Of a stretch of DNA of 43,246 bases, positions 16,634 to 26,599 are shown in pieces. The DNA is from Verrucomicrobiota bacterium (GTDB taxonomy: Bacteria; Verrucomicrobiota; Verrucomicrobiia; Limisphaerales; VHDF01): assembly GCA_016871495.1 (NCBI GenBank), contig VHDF01000037.1, positions 1 to 43,246 on the forward strand, written 5' to 3'. The position numbers were made by a program, and so were the translations under genes. Positions within the stretch are counted from its first letter, which is position 1, and every line of letters starts with the position of its first letter. A model generated the notes under the pieces. The model searched no databases. It was not told the origin of the DNA and saw only the letters and a program-made list of their open reading frames with translations.

Positions 16634-17587
16634 TCAATTGGAGGGTTCGGTTCGAAGCATGGAGGCGCGTTCCTTGAGCCAAGGCAGGTCGCGATTGCCG
16701 TGAAAATACATGCCGAAGTGGCCTGGAAACGGCCGCTTTTCCGCGTGAAACTCCAGGGGATCCTTCCATTTCCGCGTTTCCACGTGGCCATCCGCGAAAG
16801 CAATCACGCCCGAACCGCGATGTTCCGACGAGGGAACGTGATAGTAGAGCCCTTCGAGGGCGCCCAGGTGGACCACGAAGGCGGAATGACAGAGGGTGGC
16901 CGGGTTTTGGTCCAGGAACGTGAAGATCTGCGACGGGCTGCCTTGGGAGAGTTCGGACATTTTATAGAAAGTCCAGTATCGCGAGCTGTTGAAGCTCGCG
17001 CTTGGGAACTGCCAGCCCAGATAAGCATTGAGGCTGTAACTTCGCGCGTGGGGATGCCAGCGGCCCTCGAGTTCGGCTTTGCCGCGATCCGCCGGGCATT
17101 TGTAGATCGCGGGGTCTTGCAGGTAGGCGCCGAAGGCCGCATGGGCCGGATTGACCAGCAAATCGGTGTTGGTCACGGCCCAGGGTTGCTGGTGGGTGGC
17201 GCCGACCACCCAGAGGCGTCCGCCGGCAAGGAAATCCGGCAGGCCGTATCCGTTGGGTGCCATGGTGTCTTGATGGTCGGCGGCGTAGAGTTGCCAGGTG
17301 AGGCCGAGTTGGCGGAGATTGCTGAGGCATTTGATCTTTTGGGCGCGTGCTTTGGCGCCCGACCAGGCGGGGAAGAGCAGTCCGGCCAGAATGGCGATGA
17401 TGGCGATCACCACCAGAAGTTCGATCAAGGAGAATCCCAGGCGGGAGGATGAATGCAGGAAAGGCTTCCATCGAGCTTGCCGGGGTGCTTGAACGGCCGG
17501 GGAGAAACGCGGTGGTCGAATGAACGTGCCGCCGCTGATGCTGCCGGGATCCACCCGTCGGGGTGAAGAAGCGAGAGGATGCACCAC
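16634..17587 (-). CDS. Type II pseudopilin-like protein, H-X9-DG type
   Basis: A 317-residue protein with a prepilin N-terminal methylation motif: G51/F52-SLIE with Glu at +5, then the hydrophobic helix [17 protein letters not shown]. The globular part has paired cysteines (KCLSNLRQLG, YKCPADRGK) and the C-terminal motif H-RGSGVIAFA-DG-H. This architecture (DUF1559-like / H-X9-DG) is massively expanded in Verrucomicrobiota and Planctomycetota. Function of individual copies is generally unknown; surface structure or secretion has been proposed. The start is uncertain: the earliest codon is GTG at 17587, giving an unusually long 51-residue leader, and there is no closer in-frame ATG. Flanked by repeats on both sides. 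Confidence 0.85.
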   Translation of the reverse strand: MVHPLASSPRRVDPGSISGGTFIRPPRFSPAVQAPRQARWKPFLHSSSRLGFSLIELLVVIAIIAILAGLLFPAWSGAKARAQKIKCLSNLRQLGLTWQLYAADHQDTMAPNGYGLPDFLAGGRLWVVGATHQQPWAVTNTDLLVNPAHAAFGAYLQDPAIYKCPADRGKAELEGRWHPHARSYSLNAYLGWQFPSASFNSSRYWTFYKMSELSQGSPSQIFTFLDQNPATLCHSAFVVHLGALEGLYYHVPSSEHRGSGVIAFADGHVETRKWKDPLEFHAEKRPFPGHFGMYFHGNRDLPWLKERASMLRTEPSN

Positions 17588-17639
17588 AGGGAGTTCGGCG
17601 GGAGTTGAACGTTACGACCAGGAACCTATACCATCGAAG

Positions 17640-17786
17640 CTGCCTCCGCACAACCTTCCATTTGGATTGGTTTCCGTGGGCAAACTCTGATCCAAGGTAG
17701 CGCGTTCCTCGCAACCTTGGGCTGCGGGACGGAATCCCGCTGGGATTCCTGTCGGGACGAATCTGAGTTGCGTGACGTCGGTTGCG
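17640..17786 (+). repeat. Dispersed repeat with GCAACCTTGGGCT core, copy 1 (family C)
   Basis: The part from CCAAGGTAGCGCGTTCCTCGC to GACGTCGGTTGC (17692-17786) matches 39771-39865 in inverted orientation at about 85-90% by eye. An upstream flank around TTGGTTTCCGTGGGCAAACT also resembles the sequence beside the other copy. It contains GGAATCCCGCTGGGATTCC, an inverted repeat able to form a hairpin. It is part of the 882 bp gene-free stretch after the pseudopilin gene. Confidence 0.75.
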
Positions 17787-17876
17787 ACGCACGAATCCAA
17801 AATCTCTGTCCCCAGCGAATTCCGCTGTCCCTAGCGAATTCCGCACGCCAAGAGCGATCGGGCCCGCTTCCCAGCA

Positions 17877-17990
17877 ATTCTCATTTGGCCGGGTAGGGCG
17901 CGCACTCCGCTGCGCGCCGCTCTTGGAAACAGCCGGTCTCGGCGCGCAGCGGAGTGCGCGCCCTACCTTGCTCCAGGCAAAATGAGAACG
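17877..17990 (+). repeat. Palindromic GTAGGGCGCG repeat, copy 1 (family A)
   Basis: A long imperfect palindrome. The inner arms, GGTAGGGCGCGCACTCCGCT (from 17892) and its reverse complement ending CCCTACC at 17967, flank a ~20 bp loop. Outer ends are ATTCTCATTT on the left and AAAATGAGAA on the right. The inner arms match 21245-21320 almost exactly on the left side. Such a structure would fold into a stable hairpin in RNA or single-stranded DNA. Confidence 0.85.
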
Positions 17991-17999
17991 GATGCGCAC

Positions 18000-18450
18000 C
18001 TTCCGATGGGGTCGGCAGAGTGGCGCATCCACCCTGACGACGCGGTCGGTGGCAATGGCGGACGGACCGGGAAAGGTCGTCCTGCGGTGTTCATCATGGG
18101 CACGGTGCTTCCTCTGCGGGAAGCAACCGGAGATCTCTGTCCCCGAAGAACTCCCCCGCAGATCAGCCACAGCTCAAATGGCCCAACCACGTCGTCAGGC
18201 TGTCCACGATGAGGCGCCGTGAACGGCGTGCTCCGAAGGTCACGGCTTCATGTCGGGTTCAAACCTACAGCGGAATCACCGAAGTTCATGAAGCCAGCGA
18301 AGAGGGAGTTGGGGCAAGATTTGGATCATCTCCGAGATCGCTGTCCCCGAAGAACTTCTTCCTCTCCCTGCGAACCATGAGCGGGGAGAGGACCGAGGAG
18401 GGGTAGGCTGAGAATGCCCCTCTCTCCGGCTCTCTCCCCACTCGTGCCTC
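18000..18450. other. Gene-free stretch with low-complexity hairpins
   Basis: No convincing gene on either strand; the open frames here lack family similarity. Small GC-rich inverted repeats are visible, for instance CTCTCCCTGCGAACC / GAGCGGGGAGAGG near 18364-18396 and GGCGCCGTGAACGGCG near 18212. They resemble degraded pieces of the repeat families seen elsewhere. The stretch probably replaced the 5' end of the broken gene that follows. Confidence 0.5.
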
Positions 18451-18454
18451 GCGT

Positions 18455-19655
18455 CCGAACGGCCTCTACATGAATTTCGGCATTACGGATAGCTTTCTGG
18501 GCAAACCTTGCAACGACACCCGCTCGGTGAAGATCTGCGTCGAATATTTTGATGACGCGGCCTTGAAGGACGTCGTGACTTTCGGCCCGGAGGCTTACGC
18601 CACGGACGCGCTGGGCGGGATTGGATTTTACCCGGCGGCCAGCCGCGAAAAACTGAAGGGGTCGGGGAAATGGCAGCGTCGATCGTGGATCGTGCCGGCG
18701 GTGAATCTGCGGGGTGTGAACACGGCTCCGCACACGGGCGGACCCCGCCTCGCTTTCGAAGGGGGGGCGGTTTTCGTCAGCCGGGTCGATCTCGCGGTGC
18801 TCCGTGAAGGCACCCACCCGCTGGCTGGGCAAGATCCGCTCGCCGATTGCTACACGGATCCGAACATCTGCCTGGGACTCTACGGTGACTATGCCGAGAT
18901 GGATTTGGCGAAGGGTCTGTTGGACGGCCTGGCGCCGGGTTCCAGTGGCGGGGATCAGGAAATGATTCAAGAAGAAGCGGGGCCGGCCAATGATCGTCGT
19001 CCATCCATTCGCGCCGCGCTGGACGACGGTTCGCCCGCCTTCCGCCACATTTATCTGAATCTGGCGATCACGGACGAGAAGTTGGGTCCCAACAGCCAGC
19101 CCAACGCCAAGCTGGCGATCTGCATGACGTATTATGACGCGCCGGAACTGGCGGGGGCGAGTTTTCGTCCCGAGGTTTACCAATCCGAGCGCAATGGATT
19201 GGTGACCTTCGCGTTTACTCCTGGAAACATTGCGGTGGTGCTCGAAGGTTCCGGGACCTGGAAGGATGCTTATTTTGAACTGCCGGACGTGAAATTCAAT
19301 GGGGTCAATCAAGGACCTCAGGCGGCTGCGCGCTTCGTGATGTCGGGCAAGATCCCCATCACCCGCGTGCGTTACGCGGTCATCCGCCCCTGCGGACCCA
19401 ACGCCAACAAGAACCTGCTCGAAGGTTGCAAGCCGGTGACCGATGTGACGCTCGGCGCGGCGCGGACCGCGGGCGGACGCATTCGGCTGGCCTGGCCCGC
19501 CGGCGCAGGGGGATTCGTTCTGGCAGGAGACGGATTCGCTGTCGTCGCCGGCTTGGAAGCCTGTGGGGGGTAATCCCACCACGGAGGGCGCGCAGGCGGT
19601 GTTGGAAGTGAGCGCCACGGGTTCGGCCAAGTTTTACCGACTGGTGAAGCCCTAA
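18455..19655 (+). pseudogene. Broken two-domain secreted protein (5' truncated, 3' frameshift)
   Basis: The main open frame (ATG 18470 to 19573) encodes two tandem copies of a ~130-residue domain. The first opens GLYMNFGITDSFLG and contains GSGKWQRRSWIVPAVNLRGVN; the second opens HIYLNLAITDEKLG and contains GSGTWKDAYFELPDVKFNGVN. The pattern resembles carbohydrate-binding-like beta domains. No signal peptide or start context exists; similarity seems to begin mid-domain, so the 5' end is lost. Near 19522 (GTTCTGGCAGGAGACG) one extra base shifts the frame. In the other frame the protein continues ETDSLSSPAWKPVGGNPTTEG and ends SGSAKFYRLVKP-like (read: ATGSAKFYRLVKP) at 19655, the usual C-terminal tail of such Verrucomicrobial proteins. 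Function unknown. Confidence 0.75.
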
Positions 19656-19706
19656 CTCAACCCCTTCGGCGGTTCAAAGATCGCCGCACAAACTTGGATC
19701 CAGGTG

Positions 19707-19735
19707 AGGCCGGATTCCTTTGCGGGATCCGGCCT
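19707..19735. terminator. Stem-loop between convergent genes
   Basis: AGGCCGGATTCC, loop TTTGC, then GGGATCCGGCCT: a 12 bp stem with one G-T type mismatch, followed by TCCCTCTT. It lies between the converging broken gene and the ceramidase-like gene and may terminate both. The U-tract is weak. Confidence 0.5.
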
Positions 19736-19779
19736 TCCCTCTTGTCGGCCGTGCCAGCCGCGGCTTCCAGGTGAGAGCG

Positions 19780-21165
19780 TTACCGGAGGGCCTCGGTCTG
19801 TCTTCGAATCGATGCGGCAATGCGATCCTCGATGCCTTCCGCCCAACGGTGGGCTGGAAATCCATAAACATACATCGAAGTGTTGCCTTCGTATCCCCAA
19901 CGCGGATTCGCCCGGGGCGGCATGTCCTCGCGCAGCACGCGTTCCGAGGGGATGTAGGCCATGACATCATTGCAATAGGCGGCGATCCAGGTGGATTCGC
20001 CGTGCTCCTTCTTGAATCGAAGGGCGTAATCCACCACGACCTCGCCGCCGAGGGCAAACCACCATTGGCGGGCGCCGAGTTTCCAGACTTGCACAGGATA
20101 GTCGTAATGCCGCGGAAAGGATCGTCCGGCCTCCAACTCGGCAAGCAACCGTGACGCCCAGCGGGTGGTCCCGCCGGCGGGTCCGGCAGACATTTGCTTG
20201 AGCTCCTCCCGAGTGGGGGCGGGTCCGAGCGGAAGAGGAATGGATTCCATGGAAGAACGAAGCTCTGGTTCGAGATTGTCTTGGGGTCCGAGAAGCGTCT
20301 CTTCCACCGCGGACGCGAGCATATTGCCGTAACGTTCGGCCAGGCGGAGTTCGCGGCGGGGCAGAGGATTTTGATCGGCTCCGCATCCCATGAAAAACAT
20401 GGCCAGCGCGCCCGGGTGGCTTTTTTCCAGGGTGGATTGGGCGAAACCCGCGTAGTCCCCGCACCATTGATAAAAAGAAAGCGTGGTGTTGTGGCAGGCG
20501 TAGCCGAAGACGACGGCTTTCAAGACACCGCGAGGATCACGAACGCTGAGGACGGGGACCGCGTGATCGACGGGTCCTTTCAGAGCCTGGGTGGCGATCA
20601 GCGTGGGGACTTGTTCTTCGAGGTTGTTGCGCCGATTGATGGCGAAGCGGGTTTGGCCGGAACTGGCGAAGAGGGTGGCGGGGGCCAATCGCGAGAAAGC
20701 TTCCTTGACGGTGGACACGATGCGTTCCTCCAGTTGGTTCGAGTATTGCTCGATGCGGGCGATCTCAGGGCTGGCGATCGGGTAGGCGTCGTAGAGCGCT
20801 CGACGAAGGACGGGGCCGCAATGCGTGTGCGAGGCGTGAAGCATCATCTGGCGGGGTTCCAGATTCAGTTCGTGCTGCAGGCGTTTGGTGACGTTGGAGT
20901 GGATCGATTGCGGGATGCCCAAGGTGTCCGTCGAGAGAATGAGTCCACGCTGGGCGCGTTGGTCCTCGAGGGCGAGCGCTTTGATCCAGAGCGGCTGCGC
21001 GGTGCCTTGCGCGACATTGGTCCTCGCGCCGTAGCCGGCCATCCAGAGCGGTTGCTGGGGCGTGATGTCGAAGGCAGCGGTGCCTGCTTTCCAGTGCGGC
21101 TGAGCCGAGAGAGCGCCCAGGAAAATGAGCAGCAGCAAGGGGGCGGCGCGAAGGGGATGACGCAT
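19780..21165 (-). CDS. Neutral ceramidase N-terminal-domain protein, secreted
   Basis: A 461-residue exported protein matching the N-terminal catalytic domain of neutral/alkaline non-lysosomal ceramidases, which cleave the amide of ceramide. The signal peptide is MRHPLRAAPLLLLIFLGALSAQ. The mature part begins HWKAGTAAFDITPQQPLWMAGYG, and the zinc-site-type motif HASHTHCGPV is present, as are GYACHNTTLSF and FFMGCGADQNP. It lacks the C-terminal immunoglobulin-like domain of full ceramidases, a common form in Planctomycetota and Verrucomicrobiota whose substrate is usually unverified. Start chosen at the ATG in front of the signal peptide; the 22 upstream residues look non-coding. No operon partner. 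Confidence 0.85.
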   Translation of the reverse strand: MRHPLRAAPLLLLIFLGALSAQPHWKAGTAAFDITPQQPLWMAGYGARTNVAQGTAQPLWIKALALEDQRAQRGLILSTDTLGIPQSIHSNVTKRLQHELNLEPRQMMLHASHTHCGPVLRRALYDAYPIASPEIARIEQYSNQLEERIVSTVKEAFSRLAPATLFASSGQTRFAINRRNNLEEQVPTLIATQALKGPVDHAVPVLSVRDPRGVLKAVVFGYACHNTTLSFYQWCGDYAGFAQSTLEKSHPGALAMFFMGCGADQNPLPRRELRLAERYGNMLASAVEETLLGPQDNLEPELRSSMESIPLPLGPAPTREELKQMSAGPAGGTTRWASRLLAELEAGRSFPRHYDYPVQVWKLGARQWWFALGGEVVVDYALRFKKEHGESTWIAAYCNDVMAYIPSERVLREDMPPRANPRWGYEGNTSMYVYGFPAHRWAEGIEDRIAASIRRQTEALR

Positions 21166-21226
21166 CTCAAGAGGACAGCATAGTTGCGTCGGAATGCCAA
21201 TGTCGGACCGCGCTGGCTCAGCATTT

Positions 21227-21333
21227 CTCATTTTGACGGATCAAGGTAGGGCGCGCACTCCGCTGCGCGCCGAAACCGGGTGTTTCCAAAGGCGGCGCGC
21301 AAGGAGTGACGCGCCCTACCCACCTAAATGAGA
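21227..21333 (+). repeat. Palindromic GTAGGGCGCG repeat, copy 2 (family A)
   Basis: Inner left arm GGTAGGGCGCGCACTCCGCT (21245 on) is identical to copy 1 at 17892. The right arm is degenerate: GGCGGCGCGCAAGGAGTGACGCGCCCTACC ending at 21320. Outer ends TTCTCATTTTG and AAATGAGAACGG are again inverted. It fills much of the 305 bp between the ceramidase-like gene and leuS and may overlap the leuS promoter region. Confidence 0.85.
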
Positions 21334-21470
21334 ACGGCTGGCGCTGGCTCTCGGGTGGATCCGCAAGGTGTTTGTCGGAACGCGACGGTGTTGACCGCCC
21401 GCCCGGGGATCGGGACAGCTTGATTCTGGGGTTGCGGGTGCACGGAGGGTTCCCACAAGATCGCCGCCCT

Positions 21471-24245
21471 ATGTCGAGCCGGAAGCAGTATCCTTTTGAT
21501 TTGATTGAGCCGAAGTGGCAGCGATTTTGGAGCGAGCAGGAGACGTTTCGGGCCTGGAATCCGGGCGAGGTTATTCCGGCGGAGCATCCGTTCGCAATCC
21601 GGCACGGGCTGGGGGGAAGGGCGCCGAGGTCCGGGGAGCTGCCGCGGAAGTTTTACATTCTCGACATGTTTCCATATCCCTCGGGCTCGGGGTTGCACGT
21701 GGGGCATCCGGAGGGTTACACGGCGACAGACATCCTTGCCCGCTATCGTCGGGCCGCGGGGTTGAATGTGTTGCATCCGATGGGTTGGGATGCCTTTGGG
21801 TTGCCGGCGGAGCAATATGCGATCAAGACGGGCCAGCATCCGCGCAAGACGACGGAGACCAACATCGCCACGTTCAAGCGGCAGATTCAGTCTTTGGGCT
21901 TCAGCTATGATTGGTCGCGGGAGGTGGACACGACGGATCCCGGCTATTTTCGATGGACGCAGTGGATTTTCAGCCGGATGTACAACGCCTGGTTCAACCC
22001 CGAGACGCGGAGGGCGGAGCCGATTTCGACGCTCCGTTATCCTGAAGGATGCGAGAGCGAACCTGAGCGCCGGGCCTTTCGTGATTCCCACCGGCTCGCC
22101 TATGTGACGGAAGCACCGGTTTGGTGGTGTGAAGCCCTTGGCACCGTGCTGGCCAACGAGGAAGTCGTGGATGGCCGGTCCGAGGTGGGCCAGCATCCCG
22201 TGGTGCGGAAGCCGATGCGGCAGTGGATGCTCCGGATCACGGCCTACGCGGAGCGGCTGTTGTCTGATCTCGAGACCATCGACTGGAGCCATTCGCTCAA
22301 AGAGATGCAACGGAATTGGATTGGGCGCAGCGAGGGGGCGGAAGTGGATTTCACGGTGGCGGGCGACCCACCTGGACGGGCTGGAGCGGAGGCCAGGATT
22401 CGGGTTTTTACGACACGTCCAGACACGTTGTTTGGCGCCACTTACATGGTCTTGTCGCCCGAGCACCGGCTGGTGGAGCGCATCACCACCGGGGAACGGA
22501 AGGCGGAGGTGGAGGCTTACCGGGCAGCCGTCGCGAAGAAATCGGATCTCGAAAGAACCGATTTGGCGAAGGAGAAGACGGGCGTGTTCACGGGAGCCTT
22601 CGCGAGGAATCCCGTGACGGGAAAGAACATACCCATCTGGATTGCGGATTACGTGCTGGCGACGTATGGCACCGGCGCCATCATGGCGGTGCCCGCTCAT
22701 GACGAGCGCGATCTGGAATTCGCCCAAAAATTCAACCTGCCCATCGTGCAAGTGGTGGCACCCGCGGATCCCAAGGCCGAGTGGCGCGGTTACACGGCCG
22801 AAGGGACGGCGGTGCACTCCTCGAACGCGGAGATCGCCCTCGACGGATTGCCCACGGGTGAAGCGAAGCGTCTTATCACTCAATGGTTGGAATCGAAGGG
22901 GCTGGGCACGCGCACGGTCAACTACAAGCTGCGCGACTGGCTGTTCAGCCGCCAGCGTTATTGGGGCGAACCGTTTCCCATCGTCTGGAAGCAGGATGCC
23001 TCGGGAACCTTTCACGAGGGGATTGACGAGTCTCAACTTCCGCTGATGCCTCCGGCGTTGGATGATTACAAGCCCACTCCGGACGGCCAGCCGCCTTTGG
23101 CGCGGGCGGGGGACTGGGTCCGGCCGGCGGCGGGACTTGCGCGGGAAACGAATACCATGCCGCAATGGGCAGGCAGTTGTTGGTACTACCTCCGATATTT
23201 GGACGCGCGCAATGCGAAGCGGTTTGTCGGAGCGGACGCGGAGGGTTACTGGATGGGGCGCGAACCCGCCGGGGGTGGGGAACCGGGGATGAAGTCCGTG
23301 CCGGGCGTCGATCTTTATGTGGGCGGCACCGAGCACGCGGTGTTGCACCTGCTTTACTCACGCTTTTGGCACAAGGTGCTTTTTGACTTGGGATGGGTGA
23401 GCACGGCGGAGCCATTCCATAAGCTCGTGAATCAGGGACTTATCCTGGGTGAGGATGGCCAGAAGATGAGCAAAAGCCGCGGCAACGTGGTGAATCCGGA
23501 CGACATTTTGGCGGAATTCGGCGCGGATGCGTTCCGGCTTTACGAAATGTTCATGGGTCCTTTGCAGGATTCGAAACCCTGGAGCACGAAGGGGGTTGAA
23601 GGGGTCTATCGTTTTCTGGGGCGGGTATGGCGGCTGATGGTGAATGAGAAGTCCGAAGACGCTTTCGAGCAGGCCCGAACCGCCGCGTCCGCGCCCGCTC
23701 ATGCGGGTTTGCTGGATGCGATCCAACTCCATGAATCGATTCGCCCGGTCGAATCCACTCCGGCCCAGAAGAAAGCTCTGCATACCTGTGTGCGGAAGGT
23801 CACGGAAGACCTGGAAGGCCTGCGCTTCAACACGGCCATCTCGGCGATGATGGTGTTTGTGAACGAGGCCACTTCCTGGGAGACGCGTCCCATGGAGGTC
23901 ATGAGGGTGTTTATCCAGTTGCTGGCGCCCTTCGCGCCGCATCTGAGCGAGGAAATGTGGCTCCGACTGCACGCCGATACTCCGGGCGTGGTGCCGAGCC
24001 TGACTTACGCGCCGTGGCCGAAATGGGATCCCGCTTGCCTCGTGGAAGACACGATCGAGATCCCGGTTCAAGTGAACGGCAAGCTGAGAGACGTCCTTCG
24101 TGTGCCAGTGGAGGCGACACGGGCCGAGATTGAAGCTGCGGCGAGGAATTCGGAGAAAGTCCGGATATTTCTCGAAGGCAAGGCCGTGCTCAAGGTGGTG
24201 GTGGTGCCCAAGAAGTTGGTCAACTTCGTCGTGGGATCCCCCTGA
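21471..24245 (+). CDS. leuS: Leucyl-tRNA synthetase
   Basis: A 924-residue class I aminoacyl-tRNA synthetase that charges tRNA-Leu. The HIGH-type motif is in [22 protein letters not shown] and the KMSKS motif in [17 protein letters not shown]. The large inserted editing (CP1) domain contains [20 protein letters not shown] and [16 protein letters not shown], both hallmarks of bacterial LeuRS. The C-terminus has the anticodon-binding and FVNGKLRD-like [15 protein letters not shown] segment. The frame is open from 21306, but the ATG at 21471 fits the family N-terminus ([14 protein letters not shown]). The gene is intact along 2.8 kb, which matters when judging the broken genes nearby. Confidence 0.97.
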   Translation: MSSRKQYPFDLIEPKWQRFWSEQETFRAWNPGEVIPAEHPFAIRHGLGGRAPRSGELPRKFYILDMFPYPSGSGLHVGHPEGYTATDILARYRRAAGLNVLHPMGWDAFGLPAEQYAIKTGQHPRKTTETNIATFKRQIQSLGFSYDWSREVDTTDPGYFRWTQWIFSRMYNAWFNPETRRAEPISTLRYPEGCESEPERRAFRDSHRLAYVTEAPVWWCEALGTVLANEEVVDGRSEVGQHPVVRKPMRQWMLRITAYAERLLSDLETIDWSHSLKEMQRNWIGRSEGAEVDFTVAGDPPGRAGAEARIRVFTTRPDTLFGATYMVLSPEHRLVERITTGERKAEVEAYRAAVAKKSDLERTDLAKEKTGVFTGAFARNPVTGKNIPIWIADYVLATYGTGAIMAVPAHDERDLEFAQKFNLPIVQVVAPADPKAEWRGYTAEGTAVHSSNAEIALDGLPTGEAKRLITQWLESKGLGTRTVNYKLRDWLFSRQRYWGEPFPIVWKQDASGTFHEGIDESQLPLMPPALDDYKPTPDGQPPLARAGDWVRPAAGLARETNTMPQWAGSCWYYLRYLDARNAKRFVGADAEGYWMGREPAGGGEPGMKSVPGVDLYVGGTEHAVLHLLYSRFWHKVLFDLGWVSTAEPFHKLVNQGLILGEDGQKMSKSRGNVVNPDDILAEFGADAFRLYEMFMGPLQDSKPWSTKGVEGVYRFLGRVWRLMVNEKSEDAFEQARTAASAPAHAGLLDAIQLHESIRPVESTPAQKKALHTCVRKVTEDLEGLRFNTAISAMMVFVNEATSWETRPMEVMRVFIQLLAPFAPHLSEEMWLRLHADTPGVVPSLTYAPWPKWDPACLVEDTIEIPVQVNGKLRDVLRVPVEATRAEIEAAARNSEKVRIFLEGKAVLKVVVVPKKLVNFVVGSP

Positions 24246-24293
24246 GGGACAGGGAAATTCGGAGGGGGGAGACCTCCTCGGTTTCGGGGAACT

Positions 24294-25190
24294 TCAGCTT
24301 CGGGAACACGAGGCGATGTAGCCCCACGCCATGCCGGTGACGAGGCCGACGACGTGGACGGTGTTGGCCACGTTCGGAATCCAGCCCACCATGCAAACCC
24401 CCAGCCAGATCAGCATCATATAGACCACGGGTGGATTGAGGAAATAGCCTGAAAAAGGGTCGTATTTGCCGCGAATCCAGACGTATCCGAGCATGCCATA
24501 AACCACCCCGGACATGCCGCCGAAACGCGGTCCGGAAATGAGGAACTGGCTGAGGTTGGAGATGGCCGCGACGACGAGGATGAAGAGCAGCAGGGTGGCG
24601 GCGCCTTCCTTGCGCTCGATGGCGCTGCCGAGGTCCACCAGCCACATCATGTTGAACAGAATGTGGAGGATCCCATAATGCAGGAAGATCGGAGTAAACA
24701 GCCGCCAGACTTGACCTTGCCGGATTTCGGTGAGGCCGAGCAGACGGTCCACCAAGGAGCCGATGGGATAGAACTGGGAGATGACAAGGCTGCGCACACC
24801 CATCTCGCCTTTGATTTGTTGGAGCACGTAAACCGCGACCGTGATGCCGAGCAGCGCCAGCGTAAGGGGGGCGAGGCTGCCTCGCGCGGCGCGACGCAGC
24901 GTTTCTTCGCGGGAATGGACTTTGCGCCGGTAGTTCTCCTCGGACTTTTCCTCTTCAGCGCGGCGTTCGGCGGCTTCCCGCACGATCCTCGGAAACTTCG
25001 GGTCCGCGGGATTGGAGAGGTAATCGTGGAGCAATTGCTGCCCTCGCAACACATGTTCCTCGGCATGAACCCAGACACTCCATTCCTCGCCGGATTCCTC
25101 CTCCACCTGGTTTTCGATTCCCTCGACGTAGAGGTAATCGCTCAACACCCTGGCTTTGGATTCGCCAACGATTTCACCGATTTTTCGCAT
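24294..25190 (-). CDS. Rhomboid-family intramembrane serine protease
   Basis: A 298-residue polytopic membrane protease. A cytosolic N-terminal domain (1-100, SDYLYVEGIENQVEEESGEEW) resembles the small GlpG N-terminal domain. The membrane core has six or so helices starting near 105. The catalytic dyad is visible: Ser227 in GGMSGVVYG (GxSG) and His279 in NTVHVVGLVTG. The helix-2 motif HYGILHILFN with the HxxxN signature is present. ATG at 25190 is preferred because the upstream open frame runs into a dispersed repeat. Convergent with leuS, 48 bp apart. Substrates are unknown; no obvious partner gene adjacent. Confidence 0.92.
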   Translation of the reverse strand: MRKIGEIVGESKARVLSDYLYVEGIENQVEEESGEEWSVWVHAEEHVLRGQQLLHDYLSNPADPKFPRIVREAAERRAEEEKSEENYRRKVHSREETLRRAARGSLAPLTLALLGITVAVYVLQQIKGEMGVRSLVISQFYPIGSLVDRLLGLTEIRQGQVWRLFTPIFLHYGILHILFNMMWLVDLGSAIERKEGAATLLLFILVVAAISNLSQFLISGPRFGGMSGVVYGMLGYVWIRGKYDPFSGYFLNPPVVYMMLIWLGVCMVGWIPNVANTVHVVGLVTGMAWGYIASCSRS

Positions 25191-25304
25191 GAATAATTTC
25201 GCGTTGCGCGGGGCCACATTACTGGCGCTGACCCGGTCAAGCCAACTGCAATTCGGGACCAGAGTCGTGGTCTGCGCGGATATCGTGGCCGGGGTGAGCC
25301 CAGT

Positions 25305-25438
25305 CGTTCTCATTTTGCCCCGGAGCGCGGCGGGGTCGTCCTTCGACGAGCCGCAGCACGTTGAAAAATCTGGAGTCTTCCGAATTGTCCGCGCGCTGCG
25401 GCTGGTTGCCGACCCAGCCGCGCTCCCCAAAATGAGAC
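25305..25438 (-). repeat. ~134 bp repeat with CATTTTG ends, copy 1 (family B)
   Basis: Runs from CGTTCTCATTTTGCCCCGG to CCCCAAAATGAGAC and is thus terminally inverted, with inner arms GGAGCGCGGC / GCCGCGCTCC. Its reverse complement matches 39490-39623 at about 85-90% by eye, including GATTTTTCAACGTGCTGCGGC-type core sequence (core shared as TTTTTCAACGTGCTGCGGC). It lies just upstream of the rhomboid gene. Confidence 0.85.
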
Positions 25439-25450
25439 TTGCCGCGGTGC

Positions 25451-25572
25451 ATCCCGATGTTGCCGGTGATGCAGGTAGGGCGCGTCCGTCCCGGCGCGCC
25501 GCCGGAGCATGATGTTTTGCATCCCGTGGGCGGCGGGCTGGGACGGACGCGCCCTACCAACAACATCGGGAT
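25451..25572 (+). repeat. Nested palindrome, GTAGGGCGCG type, copy 3 (family A)
   Basis: Outer arms ATCCCGATGTTG (25451) and CAACATCGGGAT (25561) are perfectly complementary. Inside them, GGTAGGGCGCGTCCGTCCC (25474) pairs with GGGACGGACGCGCCCTACC (ending 25558), enclosing a third inner inverted segment. It sits directly next to family B copy 1, making a composite repeat block before the second pseudopilin gene. Confidence 0.85.
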
Positions 25573-25730
25573 ACACGGGACTTGCCGGGGTGAGCCACGA
25601 AAAGCTTGTCTTGGCGGTGGGTTTTGAGATAAGTGATTGGTATCCAAATGAATCTCCCAAACCATGGCGTAGCGCTGACCCGCCAGCTTTCCGCGAAGGC
25701 GAGGCCCTTACCCTTCAACCCTCTAACCCT

Positions 25731-26570
25731 ATGAAAATGATTCGCTCCTTTTCCGCTCCGAGCCTCTTCTCGCGCTCGCGGGCTTTCACGCTGATCGAAC
25801 TTCTGGTGGTGATTGCCATCATTGCCATTCTCGCGGGCATGCTGCTGCCGGCCTTAAGCAAAGCCAAAAGCAAGGCGGGCGGCATCCGTTGCATGAGCAA
25901 CAGCAAGCAGTTGGTGTTGGCGTGGACGCTGTATTCCGGCGATAACAACGAGCGGATTGTGCCGAACACATTCGACAATAATTCGTGGATCGACAACGCG
26001 TGGATCCTGAGCGGAGACCTGACGACCATGAGTCCGGACGCCACGAACCGGAACATCATCTCGCGCGGCAAGCTCTGGAACTACAACACTTCCTACGAGA
26101 TTTACCAATGCCCGACGGATCCGCTCTGGCCGCCCAAGGCGCGCATCAAGCAGAAGCGGAACCGCAGTTACTCCATTCAAGGCCGCATGGGCGGCCCCAA
26201 TCCCTTGTTCATCGATCTGCAGCCGAGCGCCAAGGTGAAGTCGCACCGAGCGTTTGACAAAGTCGCCCAGATCACCAATCCCGATCCCTCTGGCGCGCTG
26301 GTTTTCATCGACGAGAGCGAGTATGTGATCGACGACGGGTATTTCATCATCGACGCCTTCAGCACGACGACTTGGCAGAATTATCCCTCCTCGAGGCACA
26401 ACAAGGCGGCGGGGATGTCGTTTGCCGACGGTCATGCCGAAGTGAAGCGCTGGATTGGCGAGAGCACGCCTCTATTCAAAAACACGGGCGGTTTTGTCCA
26501 GGTCAAGACCGACAAGGATCGCGCCGACCTCAGGTGGGTGGGCAGCAAGATCATTCTGGAGGATAAATAA
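25731..26570 (+). CDS. Type II pseudopilin-like protein, H-X9-DG type
   Basis: A 279-residue protein with a short basic leader and prepilin motif (A18/F19-TLIE, Glu at +5), followed by [17 protein letters not shown]. The -1 residue is Ala, not the usual Gly, a variant that prepilin peptidases may tolerate. The globular part has [20 protein letters not shown], and the [13 protein letters not shown] signature near the C-terminus. The open frame starts at 25509 inside a repeat; the ATG at 25731 is the natural start. The 3' neighbour 30 bp away is a broken outer-membrane protein gene. Exact role unknown, as for most members of this expanded family. Confidence 0.88.
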   Translation: MKMIRSFSAPSLFSRSRAFTLIELLVVIAIIAILAGMLLPALSKAKSKAGGIRCMSNSKQLVLAWTLYSGDNNERIVPNTFDNNSWIDNAWILSGDLTTMSPDATNRNIISRGKLWNYNTSYEIYQCPTDPLWPPKARIKQKRNRSYSIQGRMGGPNPLFIDLQPSAKVKSHRAFDKVAQITNPDPSGALVFIDESEYVIDDGYFIIDAFSTTTWQNYPSSRHNKAAGMSFADGHAEVKRWIGESTPLFKNTGGFVQVKTDKDRADLRWVGSKIILEDK

Positions 26571-26599
26571 CGCCCCGTGCGAAGCCCGATCCCGCTGCT

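Noticed and set aside
16962-18170. 402-codon minus-strand frame
   Set aside because: It overlaps the pseudopilin gene in another frame and runs through repeats; composition is non-coding.
21324-23348. 674-codon open frame on the minus strand
   Set aside because: It is the antisense shadow of leuS; its translation is Arg/Pro/His-rich with no family motif.
17877-25572. GTAGGGCGCG palindromes as a CRISPR array
   Set aside because: The copies are kilobases apart, not regularly spaced, and no cas gene is present.
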